Origin: Talpa occidentalis
Lineage: Eukaryota; Chordata; Mammalia; Eulipotyphla; Talpidae
DNA length: 64,000 nucleotides
NCBI RefSeq assembly: GCF_014898055.3
Contig: NW_023605194.1
Location: forward strand, 62,993,361-63,057,360
Direction of reading: 5' to 3'
The number at the start of each line of letters is the position of its first letter. Position 1 is the first letter of the stretch. Under the pieces are notes generated by a model. That model was not told the DNA's origin and made no database searches. It worked only from the letters and a program-made list of their open reading frames with translations. Shown here in pieces: positions 22,801 through 37,800 of the stretch. The position numbers and the translations under genes were made by a program.

Positions 22801-25800
22801 AGATTAATCTTTTTGCATGTGAATGTCCACTATTTCAGCACCATTTGTTGAGAAAACTGTTGTTACTCCATTGTCTTCTTTTCCTTCTCTGACACAGATC
22901 ATCTGACTGTAGTCTTAGGGAGCTATTTCAGGACTTTGTTCTGTTCCATTGATGATTTTGTTCTTTTGCCAATACCACATTGTTGATTACTATTAGCTTT
23001 ACAGTGTATCTTGAAGTCAGGTAGTGTCAGTCCTCTCACAATTTTATGTTGGATAGTCTTTTTATTTTTAGTCTTTCTAATAAGATTGTGTTGGTATCCA
23101 AATGGTATTTACATTTACCTGATGACTAAAAATGTTGAATGTATTTTCACGTCCTTATTTGTCATTTGTGTGTCTTCAGTGAAGTTTCTATTTAAGTCTT
23201 TTGCCCATTTAAAATTTTCAGTTTGTTTTCTTAGTGAATTTGAAGTATTCTTTATATTGCTCAGAAACATATTTATCAAAAATTCTTCGCAGATATTTTC
23301 TAACAGTCTGATTTCTCTTCATTCATTTTGAAGAGCATAAGTTTGTTTTGTTTTTTTTTTTCCCATGACTTGTGGCACGCCATTCTTTATGTGGTGTTCT
23401 CCGTGTGTGTGTGTCTTCATATGGTTTTTCTTTTCTTTTATGTATTTTTTACATCATTTTTCATTTTTGTACAATGTATGCATTTTCATCTTGATAATAG
23501 TCTCTGTGAAATTCCCATCACCCATTCACCCGTGTACCATCACCATAGTCCCTTGTGCTCTTCCCACCCTTGTTTTGATCCTACTCCCTTCTCCCTCCCT
23601 GCAGTATGTCTCTGGTTTATAGTTGCCTGTTGATTTTGATTTTTACTTTATCATAATTGTTTTTTTCCCCCTAATCCCTTATTTGGATCCTCTACATTCA
23701 TGCTATAAGTGAGACCATCCGGTATTTTTCTTTTTCTTTCTGGCTTATTTCTCTGAGCATGATCCCTTCCAGTTCCATCCATGTTGCTGCAGATGGCATG
23801 AGTTTATCTTTTTTGATTGCTGAGTAATATTCCATTGTGTATATATACCACATCTTCTTGATCCAGTCATCTATTGGGCATTTGGGTTGTTCCCATAGCT
23901 TACCTATTGTAAGTAGTGCTGTAGTAAACATAGGTGTGCAGGTGTCCTTTTGAATTAATGTTTTTGTGTCCTTTGGGTAAATACCCAGGAGTGGAATTGC
24001 TGGATCATATGGAAGCTCCATTTTTAGCAGATTGAGGAACCTCTATACAGCTTTCTATAGTGGTTGGACCAGTCTGCACTCCCACCAGCAGTGCAGGAGA
24101 GTTCCTTTTTCTCCACATCCTCACCAACATTTGTTGTTGCTAGTTTTTTTGATATGTGCCCTTCTCACTGGTGTTAAGATGGTATCTCATTGTGGTTTTG
24201 ATTTGCATTTCCCTGATAACAAGTGATGTTGAACATTTTTTCATATACCTCTTGGCCATGAGAGCATAAGTTTTTTAATGTCTCCATGAAGTCCATTGTA
24301 TCCGTTTGTTCTATTGTAGAATGTTATTTTGGTGTCATAACAAAGAAATCTTTGCCCGACTCAAGACCACAGAGATTTTCTTCCACGCTTTCATTTAAAG
24401 TTATGTGGTTTTTACATTTGCATATAGGTCTATGATTCATTAATTCTTATATACAATGTGAAGTTTCTATCCAAATTACTTTTTTATTGTTACATATAGA
24501 TATCCAATTGTTCTACTATAAGTTGTTTAAAAAACTATTCCACCTCCTGCATCTCCTTGCACCTGTGTAAGACAAAGCCCCCCTTTTTGTGGGGGCTCAT
24601 TTCTGTATATTCTGTTTCATTGTTCTATTTATCCTGCCAATATCCCACTGTTTTTGTTTACTGTAGCTTTAAAGTACCTCTTGAAATCAATAGTATTAGC
24701 CCACCAAATCTCTTCTTTTTCAAAGTTGTTTTGACTCTTCTAGGCACTTTTCATTCTATGTTAATTTATGAGCTTGTTATTTTCTACCCAAAAAATAAGG
24801 GGATTTTGATTATAATTGCATAGAATATGCATCAGTTTGGAAGAACTGCTATCTTAATAATATTGAGTCTAACAAATGATGAACAATGTGAATCTCCATT
24901 TCTTTTGATGTCCTTTATTTTCTCTGAGTAATGTTTTCTAGTTTTCAGTGTATAGGTCTTTCACATCTTTTGTCATATTTAATCTGTATTTCATAGTTTT
25001 TTATCTATTGTAAATGGTATTGGTTTTGAAAATCAATTTTTGACTGTGCCCTTCTAATATATAGAAAAACAACTGATTTTACGTATTAATTTTGTATCAG
25101 GCTTCATAGCTAAATTCATTTAATAATTCCAGTAACCTGTTCTGTCTGATTTTTGTATACAGATGTTCAGTTGTCTGTGAATAAAGATAACTTTATTTTT
25201 TCCTCTTAATTCAGATGCCTTTTCTTTCGTACTTACTCTCTGCCTGGTTATATTAACTAGAACTTGTGGTCCAGTATAAATAGAGTGAGAGCAAAAATCC
25301 CTGTCTTGTTACTCCTCTCGCTACTCATCTTAGATTTGCTCTTTCACCGTTAAGTATAATGTTAACTGTGGGGGTTTTTTTGTAAATATATGCATATAAT
25401 AGTATTTTGTGATTCTTTGTATTTCTCTGGCTGTTATAATTTTGCCTCTTTCGTTGCTGAGTCTTTTTATTTGTGTTTTTTCTTTGTGAGCCTTACTAAG
25501 AGTTTATCATTTTGGTTTATCCTTTCAGAGAACCAGCTCTTGGTTTCATTGATTTTTTTTTTTTTCAACATTTATTTTATTTATACAAGAGCTGGGGCAC
25601 AGGCCAGAGTCGCAGGAGGGTGAGAGGATTCACCAGAGACAGAACGGGGAGCAGAATAGGCAGACAGACCGAAAGCACTGCTGAGAGGAGCAGTGGGTAA
25701 GACAGGCGAGGTCTGCCTCGCCATGTGTGATTTTCCCTGGCCGGCTGGGAATTGAACCAGTGCTGCAGAGGCTGCGGACAGCTTTACAACACTGCGCTCA

Positions 25801-28800
25801 ACCAGCTGCACCACTTAGGCGGCCCTGGTTTCATTGATCTTTTTTCTTTCTCTTTGTTTTGTATTTCATTTACTTTCATTCTAATTTTTATTTCCTTCTT
25901 GTTTATTTCCTTGTTTTATTTCCTTCCTTGTTTATTTCCAGATTTTTTACATTGTGTGTTCTTATTTTTCTAGTTCCTTCAGCTGTAAAGTTAGATGGTT
26001 TATTTAAGACTTTCCTTGTTTATTGATGTGAACCTGTGGTGTTACATATTTTCCTAAGATGGAAGTAATATTACGAATATAACTTTTGCTGCATCCCATG
26101 GGATCTGGTAGATTGTCTATATTTGATTGTCTATATTGTCTATATTTGCTTATCTCCAGATACTTTATTATTTCTCCTTTGATTTTTTTGTTTATCTGGG
26201 AGCAATTTGCTTAGTTTCCACAGGTTTAGAGATTTTTCCCTCTTTTCTTATTATGATTGATTTCTAGCTTTATACTATTTTGGCTAACAAAACAAAACAT
26301 GTTTGATATAATTTTGACTTTCACAGGCATTTTGAGGCTTGTTTTGTGTCCCTGCATATGATCTAGCCTGCACTTGAGAAGCATGTGTATTCATTTCTTT
26401 TTTCTTTTGCTTTGTTTTGTTTTTATTTCCTTTGTATATGTCTATTAAGTCTTTTCCACTTTTTCATTTAAGGCCATTATTTTCTTGTTTATTTCCTGTC
26501 TGGATTATCTATTCAGTGATGTAAGTGTTATATTGAGATCCCCTACTATTATTGTGTCGCTGTTGTTGTGTTGTGTTAGGGTTGTTAACAGTTGTTTTAT
26601 GTGTTTGCATACAACTGTTGCTGGGTACATAACTTTTGATGACAGTTACATTTTTTGATGATTGTCCCCTTGATATTTATATTCTACCGGTCTTTGTCAC
26701 TAATTAAGCTAATTAATTTAAACTTATACAAGAACCTGGGATACAGGTCAGAGGCACCGGAGGGTGAGAGAATTCACCAGAGACAGAGTGGGGAGCAGAA
26801 CAGGCAGATGGACCAAATCACTGCTGAGGGGAGCAGCAGGCGAGGCAGGAGAGGTCTGCCGTGCCATGTGGGTTTTTCCCTGGCCAGCCGGGAATCGAAC
26901 CAGCGCTACAAAGGTTGTGGACAGCTTCACAGCGCAGCGCTCAACCCACTGTGCCACCGGGGAGGCCCTAGTCTATATCTTTACATCTGATGTGAAACTC
27001 TTATAGCATAATGTAAATGAATGATTTTTTTTTTAATTCAACCTATCATTATATGTCTTTTAATTGGTGAGTTCAGACCATTAAAGTTTAAGGTGATTGC
27101 TGATATATGAGATTTACTTAGTGCCATTCTGTCTTTTGGAGTTTTGTTTTATCTTTCTATTGTTGTTTTTTAATGTATTTCTGCCTTATCATTTGTATGG
27201 CTTTCCCTATGGTTTTCTCATTTTTTTGATTTCTTAAGTGTGTCTATTCCAGGTTTTTGTTTTATGGTTACCATGAAGGTTATATTTAACTTTGTCTATC
27301 TAAAATGCTTTTTTGTACTGATATTGACTCATCATCATTTGAGTACATATAGAGTCTGTCTTTCCCATTTGTTTTGTTGTTTTCTCCTATTATTCTTGTT
27401 TATGCTTCTGATTCTGTATTACTGTTTATCATCTTGCTCAGAATTTTTTGTTCCTTTGCTGAGCATTTTTTGTAGGGTAGGTCTAGTCATGGTAAACTCC
27501 ATTAGCTTTTGTTTTTCTGGGAAAGCTTTTATTCCTTCTCATATATGAATGATAATTTTGTAAGATAATTTCTGGCTGGCAGTTTTTATTTTTTAGAGTT
27601 GTAAATATGTTATTCCACTCCTTTTTAGATACCTTGAAGGGTGTCTGCTGAGAAGTCTGATGAAAAATTGACCGAGGTTTTTTCCCTAGCATCCCTTAAT
27701 TTTTTTTCTTCATTGTTGACTTTTGATATTTAACAATGATGTGTCTTTGTTGGTGTGGTCATTTTTCTTTTTTTTTTTTAAGATTCTTTTTTTTTTTTAT
27801 AGAGGCATGTTTTTTTTTGGTTTTTTTTTTTTATTTGTTTGTTTCTTTGTTTATACATGCACTGGGTACAGTCAGAAGCGCGGGAGGGTGAGAGAATTCA
27901 CCAGAGCCAGAGCAGGGAGCAGAGCAGGCAGAAGGACCGAAGTACACTGCTGAGGGGAGCAGCGGGCGGCAGGAGAGGTCTGCGCGCCATGTGGGACCCT
28001 CCTCCGGTGGCCGGGGAGCAGCCGGGGATCGAACGGCGCCACAGAGGTCGCCGGCAGCTTCGCAACCCAGCGCTCAACCGCTGCGCCACCGGGGAGGCCC
28101 TGGTGTGGTCATTTTTCATTTAGAAATTTGGGTGTTGTTTTGACTTCCTATATATTCATGGTTAATTCTTTTCTTAGATTAGGGGAGTTTTTAGCCAGTT
28201 TCTTTGAGTAAGGTCTCTGCTGCCTTCTCTCTCTTTCTTTACAAAACTTTTGAAATATCCAGAGCCAGAGGGGAGAGCAGAAGGCAGATTGACGAAGTAC
28301 ACTGCTGAGGAGAACAGCGGGTGGCAGGAGAGGTCTGCGTGCCATGTTGGACCCTTGCCGGTGGCTGGGGATCAAACCGGTGCTGCAGAGGCTGATGGCA
28401 GCTTCGCAACCCAGCACTCAACCGCTGCGCCACTGGGGAGGCCCTATTTTGTTTTTTTTTTTTTTTTTTTTTTTAATTTTAATAGAGGCATGTTTATTTT
28501 ATTTATTTATTTGTTTGTTTGTTTTTTGTTTATACATGCACTGGGTACAGTCAGAAGCGGGAGGGTGAGAGAATTCACCAGAGCCAGAGCGGGGAGCAGA
28601 GCAGGCAGAAAGACCGAAGCACACTGCTGAGGGGAGCAGCGGGCGGCAGGAGAGGTCTGAGCACCATGTGGGACCCTCCTCAGGTGGCCGGGGAGCAGCC
28701 GGGGATCGAACCGGCGCCGCAGAGGCCGCGGGCAGCTTCGCAACCCAGCGCTCAACCGCTGCGCCACCGGGGAGGCCCATCTATTTTGTTATTTTTTAAT

Positions 28801-31800
28801 AGATATGTTTTTCTTTAAAAATAAAGTGGTTAAAAACAAAAGAATCACTGCTTCGAGATTCTCTATAATCTGATATTGTCGTGCAATAATTAGTTAATTA
28901 AAAAAAAGATGATTGGTGAAAACCTTTTTTTTTTAACATCCTTGTTTATTTTTTCTGCAATATAGGATTTTTCCTCTCCGGTGTGGTCACCACCAAAACC
29001 TCCCCTTTCTGATAGGTTTCCCACCACCAAAGTGCCCACAGTCATTCACCAACTCTCCTCCTCTTCCCCCAACCCCTCTGTGTTTCCCTTTCACCTCCCC
29101 TCCTGAGTCTCTCAGATCTACAGTCTGGAAAAGCCCTATTCTGTTTTTTTTAAGTACATTTTTTTTTTTTAAAGATTTATTTATTTATTTATACAAGCAC
29201 TGGGTACAGTCAGAAGCACGGGAGGGTGAGAGAATCCACCAGAGTCAGAGCGGGGAGCAGAACAGGCAGACTGATGAAGTACACTGCTGAGGGGAGCAGC
29301 GGGCGCTGCAGGAGAGGTCTGCGAGCCATGTGGGACCCTTAAGTACACTGCTGAGGGGAGCAGTGGGCGCTGGAGGAGAGGTCTGCGCGCCATGTGGGAC
29401 CCTTGCCGAGGGCCGGGGATCGGACCTGTGCTGCAGAGACTGCGGGCGGCTTCGCAGCCCAGCACTCAACCGCTGCACCACCAGGGAGGCCCCAAAGTAC
29501 AATTATTTTTTTCTCCTTTTTAAGGCAAACAATTTGGAATCCAAAGATTATCTCCAGGTTTGTCTTCGAATAAGACCCTTCACACAATCAGAAAAGGAAC
29601 ATGATCCTGAGGTTTGTGTTGAATTTAATTGGGCTTTAATATTTTACCTTTTACATTTTGTGGGCAAAATGCCATTGTTTTTTAATTTACTTATTATGTG
29701 TTTATTTTTACTAATGTATGTGTTCTAGGGCTGTGTGTGTATTCTGGACTCACAAACTGTGCTGTTGAAAGATCCTCAAAGCATTCTTGGTCGAATAAGT
29801 GAGAAAAACTCTGGGCAGATGGCACAGAAATTCAGTTTTTCTAAGGTAAATACTTCGGAAAATATAACTGAATGAGTTTTTTTTCCCTTTTGAGAAAAAG
29901 AGACTTAGTTTAGGCTAAATTGCTGCATGATCATATATGATGAACATGTATATGTAGATATGTATGTATATCTTGTGCTTATGGAACTAGGAGGATAAGG
30001 CACTGGTATATTTTCCTCAAGCATAGGGCTCAAATTTTAAGCCTTTTAATGTATAATTGTTAGTGAATAATCACTAATAATTTTGTTCCCCTACATATTA
30101 CTTCTATAATTAAAAAAAGAATATTTTTATAATTTAATTTTATATATATTTTACATCATTCTTCCTTTTTGTACAATGCATTTTTTTTTTAAGATTTATT
30201 TATTTATGCATACAAGAGCTGGGGTGTAGGCCAGAGGTATAGGACAGGTGAGATTTCACCAGAGACAGAGTGGGTAGCAGAATGGGCATAATGACTGAAA
30301 TACACTGCTGAGGGGAGCAGCGGGCGAGACAGGAGAGGTCTGCTGTGCCATGTGGGTTAGCTCTCTGGCTGGGGATTGAACTAGTGCTACAGTGGCTGCT
30401 GATAGCTTAATAGTGCTGAGACTTAACCCTTTGTGCCACCAGGGAGGCCCAAAATTGAATCTTATAAAACAAATATTTTTTAGTTTAAACCATAAGAGGG
30501 TAGAATTCATTGTATGAACTTGAATTTTCTAAAAAGATTTGTTTTTAAAATGCCTATTTAGGTTTTTGGCCCAGAAACTACACAGAGGGAATTCTTCCAA
30601 GGTTGCGTTAGACAGCCTATAAAAGACCTCTTAAAAGGACAGAGTCGGCTGATTTTTACATATGGGCTGACCAACTCAGGAAAGACATATACATTTCAAG
30701 GTAAGTTGCTTTATTTTTTCTGGAAAGGAAAAAGCACTGTGACATTTAGTCACTTGTATAATAGTTGCATGTAGTTATGTTTCTATTACTTACTATTTTT
30801 ACTGCACAATTTAATAATAAGTATTTTCTGCCAATGGCTTTTAAATCAGATTGGTTTAATTCATTTATGAGACTACCCATCTGACAGAAATAAATGATAA
30901 AAATTTAGAAAAATGATTGATATGACATAGTGTATTAAGTATGGATAACCAGGGAAACACTTTATTTCATTTTCCTTTTTTTTTTTTTTTTAAATAGAGG
31001 CATGATTTATTTATTTATTAATTTATTTGTTTGTTCGTTTATACAAGCACTGGGTACAGTCAGAAGCGCAGGAGGGTGAGAGAATTCACCAGAGCCAGAG
31101 TAGGGAGCAGAGCAGGCAGAAGGACAGAAGTACACTGCTGAGGGGAGCAGCGGGCGGCAGGAGAGGTCTGCGCGCCATGTGGGACCCTCCTCTGGTGGCC
31201 GGGGAGCAGCCGGGGATCGAACCGGTGCCGCAGAGGCCACGGGCAGCTTCGCAACCCAGCGCTCAACCACTGTGCCACCGGGGAGGCCCTCATTTTCCTT
31301 TTTTAATTTGTGATTATGGGTAAATGCATATCCTATGGCCTGGTCTGAGTGTAAAATTTCAGGTTTTGCATTAGAATAATAGTTGATAAAATGTCAGTGG
31401 TAACATGCAGACCAACATGATGGAAAAGTGAGTATTCCTTTAACTTCTCTCACTTTTGTCTTAGGTGTTTACCTTTTGGTGGTATAAAAGATGGCTTGGT
31501 TAGTCCAGGGATAGTTCATCTTTCCTAATACTCAGAGTATAAAACAAAAATTCTTTTCTCAGGCACAGAAGAAAATATTGGCGTTCTGCCTCGAACTTTG
31601 AACATAATATTTGATAGTTTTCGGGATAGACTATATACGAAGATGAACCTTAAACCACATAGATCCAGAGAATACTTACGGTTATCACCAGACCAAGAGA
31701 AAGAAGAAGTTGCTAACAAAAGTGCTTTGCTTCGGCAAATTAAAGAGGTATTTTAGAGTGTGTGTGAGTGTGTGTATGTGTGTATATATATAGATATAGA

Positions 31801-34800
31801 TATATTTTGACCTTTATGAGCTCTTTCATTTATTGCAGCCTGTGTTGGTATGTTTTGTGGTAATAAGGGTTCTTTTCTTTTTGAGAAAAGTATTAAAAGC
31901 TATGTGAAGTCATCTTTTCTCTATATTGTACAAATAGCAGAAATGGTTAAAGCAAAAGGGTCCTGATTTTTTTTGTTGTTGTTGTACAAAGAAAGTTGTA
32001 GTTTGTATGTAATGGTTTTTAAAAATTCTTTTTTTAATTTTAGAACTAATATGTAGGGGAACTAAATAAGGGACCAGGAAAAAAATAATTATAATAAATT
32101 AAAAAAGAAAATTAACAGGTAACTGTTAATCACAGACACTCTTCAGGGGAGGAGAAAGGAGAGGGATCAAAATAGGTGAGAGAATTTTCGTAAACAAGGG
32201 ACTATTGTGCACAGGTGAATTGGTGATAGGAATTTAGTGGGAACTACACCTGAAAGGAGAAAACCTGCATCATACAAAAAGGAAGAACAATGTAAAGTAT
32301 ATATAAAATTAAATTAAATTATTAAAAAAAAAGTAGTATGTATACACAAAATCTAAACAAGGGACTATGAAAAGTAAAAATTGAAAATTTCTGGTATTCC
32401 CATTCCCAAAGAAAAAAGTACTGGTACTGGGCCTCCCCTGGTGGTGCAGGCGGTTGAGCACAGCGCTGTGAAGCTGTACACAGCCTCTCCAGCTCCGGTT
32501 CGATCCCGGCCTGCTGGCGAAGGTCCCATGGCAGACCTCTCCTGTCTCACCCGCTGCGCCCCTCAGCAGTGTATTTCAGTCAGTCTGCCTGTTCTGTTCC
32601 CCACTCTGTCTCTGGTGAATCTTCTCGCCCTCCCTCACATCTGGCCCGTACTCCGGTTCTTGTATAAATAAAAAATAAATCTTTTAAAAAAAAAATACTA
32701 GTACCATATTGGAATGTATCCTTTTTGATCTCTATATGTAAAATCTATATATAAAGAACTTTCCATATGTTTGCATATATACACACATAATTATATATAG
32801 TTGCACATAGCTATACATTTTTTCTTTATATGTAGAATATAGTTTTTTAAAGCAAAATTAGATTTTACTATACATGTTTTGTTACTTGCTCTTTTAAAAT
32901 ATCTTAAGTCTCTGACTGCTTTAATTTTCTTGTCTGTAATCTACTGTTATGTATTTCCCTCTTCTCTTTTTTTAATTATTTTTCCATGAAAAAATGTTCT
33001 GTAAAGTCTATTTATTCTTCCTGTGCCTTATGAATTTTGTGTTACTTTTAGACATTCATTTGCTTTCAGACATAATTTGTTAATATTTTTAATAAATATC
33101 TTCAAAATATTGAGGTTTTTCTTTTATTAAGACATTTGAAGTCAGGGTTTTAAGGTAATAAAAGCTAATGTTTAGTAGAGTTGAAGGTTCAGAGCCCATG
33201 ATTATGGTCTCTAAAATAGTGGCTATTTTAAAAAAAATTTTGAAGGTTTGGAGAATAATTGCATATTTAATTCATGGAGGAAATCATTAATAATGAAAAA
33301 AAATTCCCTAACAAGTTATCTACTTAACACAAGATATTTTTTTGCCTATGAAATTGATAAGATCCTTTTTTAAAAGTGAGATGAGTATTTTCATCAATTG
33401 TAAAATATGTTCCTAGAGAGCAATTTGGCAGTACAATATTAAGAGTAAGAACTTCAGTTTTTTTGCTTTTGTTTTCATCTACCAATTCAGAGTTAGGTTT
33501 TTATCCTAAGGAAATGAATAGGATATAGAAGAAAAAAAAAATAAGATGTTTGTTTTAGTAGTACTTTTGTTGACAGCATTTTGTAAATAAATAATAATAA
33601 TAGAGGAATAATCAAGTGATATCACATCTGTTCAGTTAGGCTGTCATTAAGTGATTATAAAACAAGTTTATATAGAAAAAATATATAAAATGTAATAAAT
33701 GGGGAAAAGAATATGCTGAAATATTAATCATTATTGCCTCTGAATGGCTGGGATTTCATATGATCTTTTAATACTCTGTAGTGTCCCAAATTTTCTATTA
33801 TAAGTACTTTTTTTTTTTCCCCCTAAGATTGACTTATTTATTTATTTATTTATACAAGCACTGGGTACAGTCAGAAGCGCAGGAGAGTGAGAGAATTCAC
33901 CAGAGCCAGAGCGGGGAGCAGAGCAGGCAGAAGGACCGAAGTACACTGCTGAGGGGAGCAGCGGGCGGCAGGAGAGGTCTGCGTGCCATGTGGGACCCTC
34001 CTCTGGTGGCCGGGGAGCAGCTGGGGATCGAACTGGTGCCGCAGAGGCCGCTGGCAGCTTCGTAACCCAGCGCTCAACTGCTGCGCCACCGGGGAGGCCC
34101 TAGGAGTGCACTTTTAATTATAAAAAAATAATAATAGGCAAGGTCACCGAATTGAATAAATTAAAGTTGTGATTTGGTTGGTGACTGATATGGGTAAGTA
34201 ATTAATATACTAGCTATTTAACCTTAACTAAAAGTGGTTTTTAACTTTGTTTCAATGTTTCTTTTTTTAGGTGGTTATGTATAATGACAGTTACGATACT
34301 CTTTGTGGTAAGGTTTTCTTTCGCACCTTTAAAGTATTGATTATGTGAAATATATTTCAAATACTTTTGATTTTTAATCACTCCTAGTGTTTTGATTTCG
34401 TTAGTGACATGGTGTTTAAAAAATATAATTAATGTAAGAGGCTCCCTAGTGGTGCAAGGGGTTAGGCACCACACTACGAAGCAATCCGCATGCAGCCTCT
34501 GCATCACAAGTTCAATCCCTGGCCGGCCAGGGAGCAACCTACATGGCGAGGCAGACCTCTCCTATCTCGTCCGCTGCTCCCCTCAGCAGTGTATTTCAGT
34601 CAGTCCTTCTGTTTTCCTTCCAACTCTGTCTCTAGTGAATCCTCTCACCCCCTGCATCTCTGGCCTGTACCCCAGCTCTTGTATGCATAAATAAATAAAT
34701 ATTTTTTTAAAAGCATTGAGAAATCCAGAAATAAAGAAAACCTTTAAAATATATATATATATATAATTAATGTGAAATGTTAGTGTTTGTAAAGTATTTA

Positions 34801-37800
34801 TATTTAATGTAGATATTCCTCTCACTACTTATAATTTTCATGTTGTATTCAGGAGAGCCACTTCCTTTTCTTTGTCCTTTACATTCAATTTCAGTTTGAG
34901 TTCTGGCATATTTTCTTTTTTTTTTAATTTTCTTTATCATTTTTTTTTAAGATTTATTTATTTATTTATGCAAGCACTGGGTACAGTCAGAAGCGCGGGA
35001 AGGTGAGAGAATTCACCAGAGCCGGAGCGGGGAGCAGAGCAGGCAGAAGGACCGAAGTACAGTGCTGAGGGGAGCAGCGGGCGGCAGGAGAGGTCTGCGC
35101 GCCATGTGGGACCCTCCTCCGGTGGCCAGGGAGCAGCCGGGGATCGAACCGGCGCCTCAGAGGCCGTGGGCAGCTTCGCAACCCAGTGCTCAACCGCTGT
35201 GCCACCAGGGAGGCCCTCTGGCATATTTTCAAAGAGAAAAGAAAGATAACAGCCAAATTTTGCTTAATACAGATATTATTTACATCTGTTTTGATCTAAA
35301 ATATATTTGACATTGCTAGTCAAAGGATTAAGAATACTTAGTTTTACAGGTCCAGGAGTCTTGATCTATTCTGTTGTCTCATTTTTAGTCATTTGCTTAA
35401 TTTTGTAATTATCCTTCTCTCTTTTTTTCTTTTTCTTTTTTTGTTAGGAAGTTCATCAAGCTCCTTAAATATTTCAGAATTTGAAGAATCCCTGAAAGAT
35501 TGTGAACAAGCTAGCTCAAACATGGACAATAATACGAAATTTTCTGTATGGGTTTCTTTTTTTGAGATTTACAATGAATGTATTTATGACTTATTTGTTC
35601 CTGTATCATCTAAGTTCCAAAAGAGAAAGATGCTGCGCCTTTCTCAAGATATAAAGGGCTATTCTTTTATAAAAGGTATACAAATAAGTTTTTTTTTTAT
35701 TTTATTCTCCAAAATCTCTTTCTAGGTTTTGTTATTGCTATAAAAAAGCAAACTGTAAGTTGAATTTTTTTATTCTCATTATTGACATTAAGATTATTAA
35801 TAACAAGATGAGACAAGTTTGTGCTTTGGAAGTATGGTTTTCTGTATAAATTAAATCTGAATATTAAGGGTTTAGTTTTTCTTGAGTATCTTTGATTAAA
35901 GTCTTGAGTATCATTTATTAGATTTTTGGATGTAGGAAATCTATATGTATTGATATTCACATTGTACTGCTGCTTTGTAAGTTTCCGAACTTAGGAATGT
36001 TTCTGTTCTGCCGGTGGCAGAACTTTTAATACTACTCCTGCCAACCTTTTAATATTACTACTCACAGTAGGAAATAGAAATACTTATAACATCATGACCT
36101 AATACCTGAATGTATATACATGTATATATGTATTCATATTTGTGCATTAAGTACACTTAACCTTTACTACAAGGTATGTGTTTGGATGTTTTCTCCGTTC
36201 TACTTTATTTTTATAAAATGTGATTATACCTTAATACACTTGATTTAATTATTCACTGATAAATTGTAATCTATAATGTCTCACAGTTAGGTAATTTTAT
36301 AAGTTTAATCTGTACTGTATTATGTCTTTTTTCTGGATATCAACTTTTAAGGAGTCTTACCTGTTTTTGTTTAACTTATACTGACATTATTATAATGGCC
36401 TCTTCTTGTGTATGCGTTTTCTAGTGGAATATGGAATAGCTATTAAAAGGAAAATTATTATAAGGAAAATTTCTGTTTGTGGCTTTGGGAAAAGAGATTG
36501 TGAGATATAATCTTTAGCGATTGCATTGTTATAACAAATGCTGTGTTTTTATAAATCAATATGTCCTCTATTTTTTAAAGACCTACAGTGGATTCAAGTG
36601 TCTGATTCCAAAGAAGCATATCGACTTTTAAAACTAGGAATAAAGCACCAAAGTGTTGCCTTCACAAAATTGAACAATGCTTCCAGTAGAAGGTAAGGAG
36701 TAAACTTATGGTATAAGCCTGAAGCACCAGAGTATTTTGTACTAATTTAAATACTAATTAAGATTAAAATGTCAGTAAGTTCTGGTATATTAAATGAATT
36801 CATAGGCATAAAACCATTGTAATATGAAGAACACTATTAATAAGATCATGAGGACTGTTTCTTTGTTTTACTTTGGATTTACTGCAAAGTCCCGGAAGTG
36901 TTTTTACTCTTTTTTTTTTTTTTAGTGAGGATATTAGTATCTTCAGAGATGTCTGTAATGGTGGACTTCTATGTGTCATCATCATTCACCCAAAGACAGA
37001 CATTTTATGCATATTGAGCTAAGCCAAAATTTCAAGAGGTTAAAGAAGGATGATGTTACTGATGGAAGGGATTGTGGATAAGACACTAAAGGAAATAAAT
37101 TTAAGCTGCAGAGTATTTAAAATAGGTTTATCTTACGGGAGAAAGATCCCTGTCCCTCATACTTAAGTATGAGAAGAGGATAAAATATGATCCAAATAAG
37201 CCTATATTTAAAGCAGATGTGAGCTTTGTTATAGACATATATCGAGAGATTAGCAACATATAATGCCATTTTATTATTCTTTTTTTTTTAAAAAAAAATA
37301 AGGGTTTTTTTGGTTTTGTTTTTGCTTAAGATTTATTTATTTATTTATACATACAAGCGCTGGGTACAGTCAGAAGCGCGGGAGGGTGAGAGAATTCGCC
37401 AGAGCCAGAGCGGGGAGCAGAGCAGGCAGAAGGACCGAAGTACACTGCTGAGAGGAGCAGCGGACGGCAGGAGAGGTCTGCGCGCCATGCGAGACCCTCC
37501 TCTGGTGGCCGGGTAGCAGCCGGGGATCATACCGGCGCCGCAGAGGCCGCGGGCAGCTTCGCAACCCAGCGCTCAACTGCTGCGCCACCGGGGAGGCCCC
37601 ACTTTATTATTCTTGCAAGCAAGTTGAGATTTTATTATAAATGGCTCCATTAACAGAAGCAGTAATGTTAAGAGGAAGGAGTAGGTTCAATTGATTTGGG
37701 CTAAGTGAAAGGTGTTTGATTTTAAGCAATTGGGTATGTGGCACTGGAACAGTGGGTTAAAATATGGCTAGTATTAGCATATGAATAGATGTCAATTTTA

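Larger units (their letters stand above)
25827..28250 (-). mobile_element. Antisense L1, broken by SINEs
   Basis: Old L1 ORF2/5' region in antisense, for example TCCCCTACTATTATTGTGT near 26540 and the TAATTGGTGAGTTCAGACCA block near 27062. Interrupted by SINEs near 26.7-27.0 and 27.8-28.1 kb. Confidence 0.65.

Noticed and set aside
23698..24021. Clear 107-codon protein-like frame on the minus strand
   Set aside because: Not a host gene: it is the C-terminus of L1 ORF2 in a truncated insertion.
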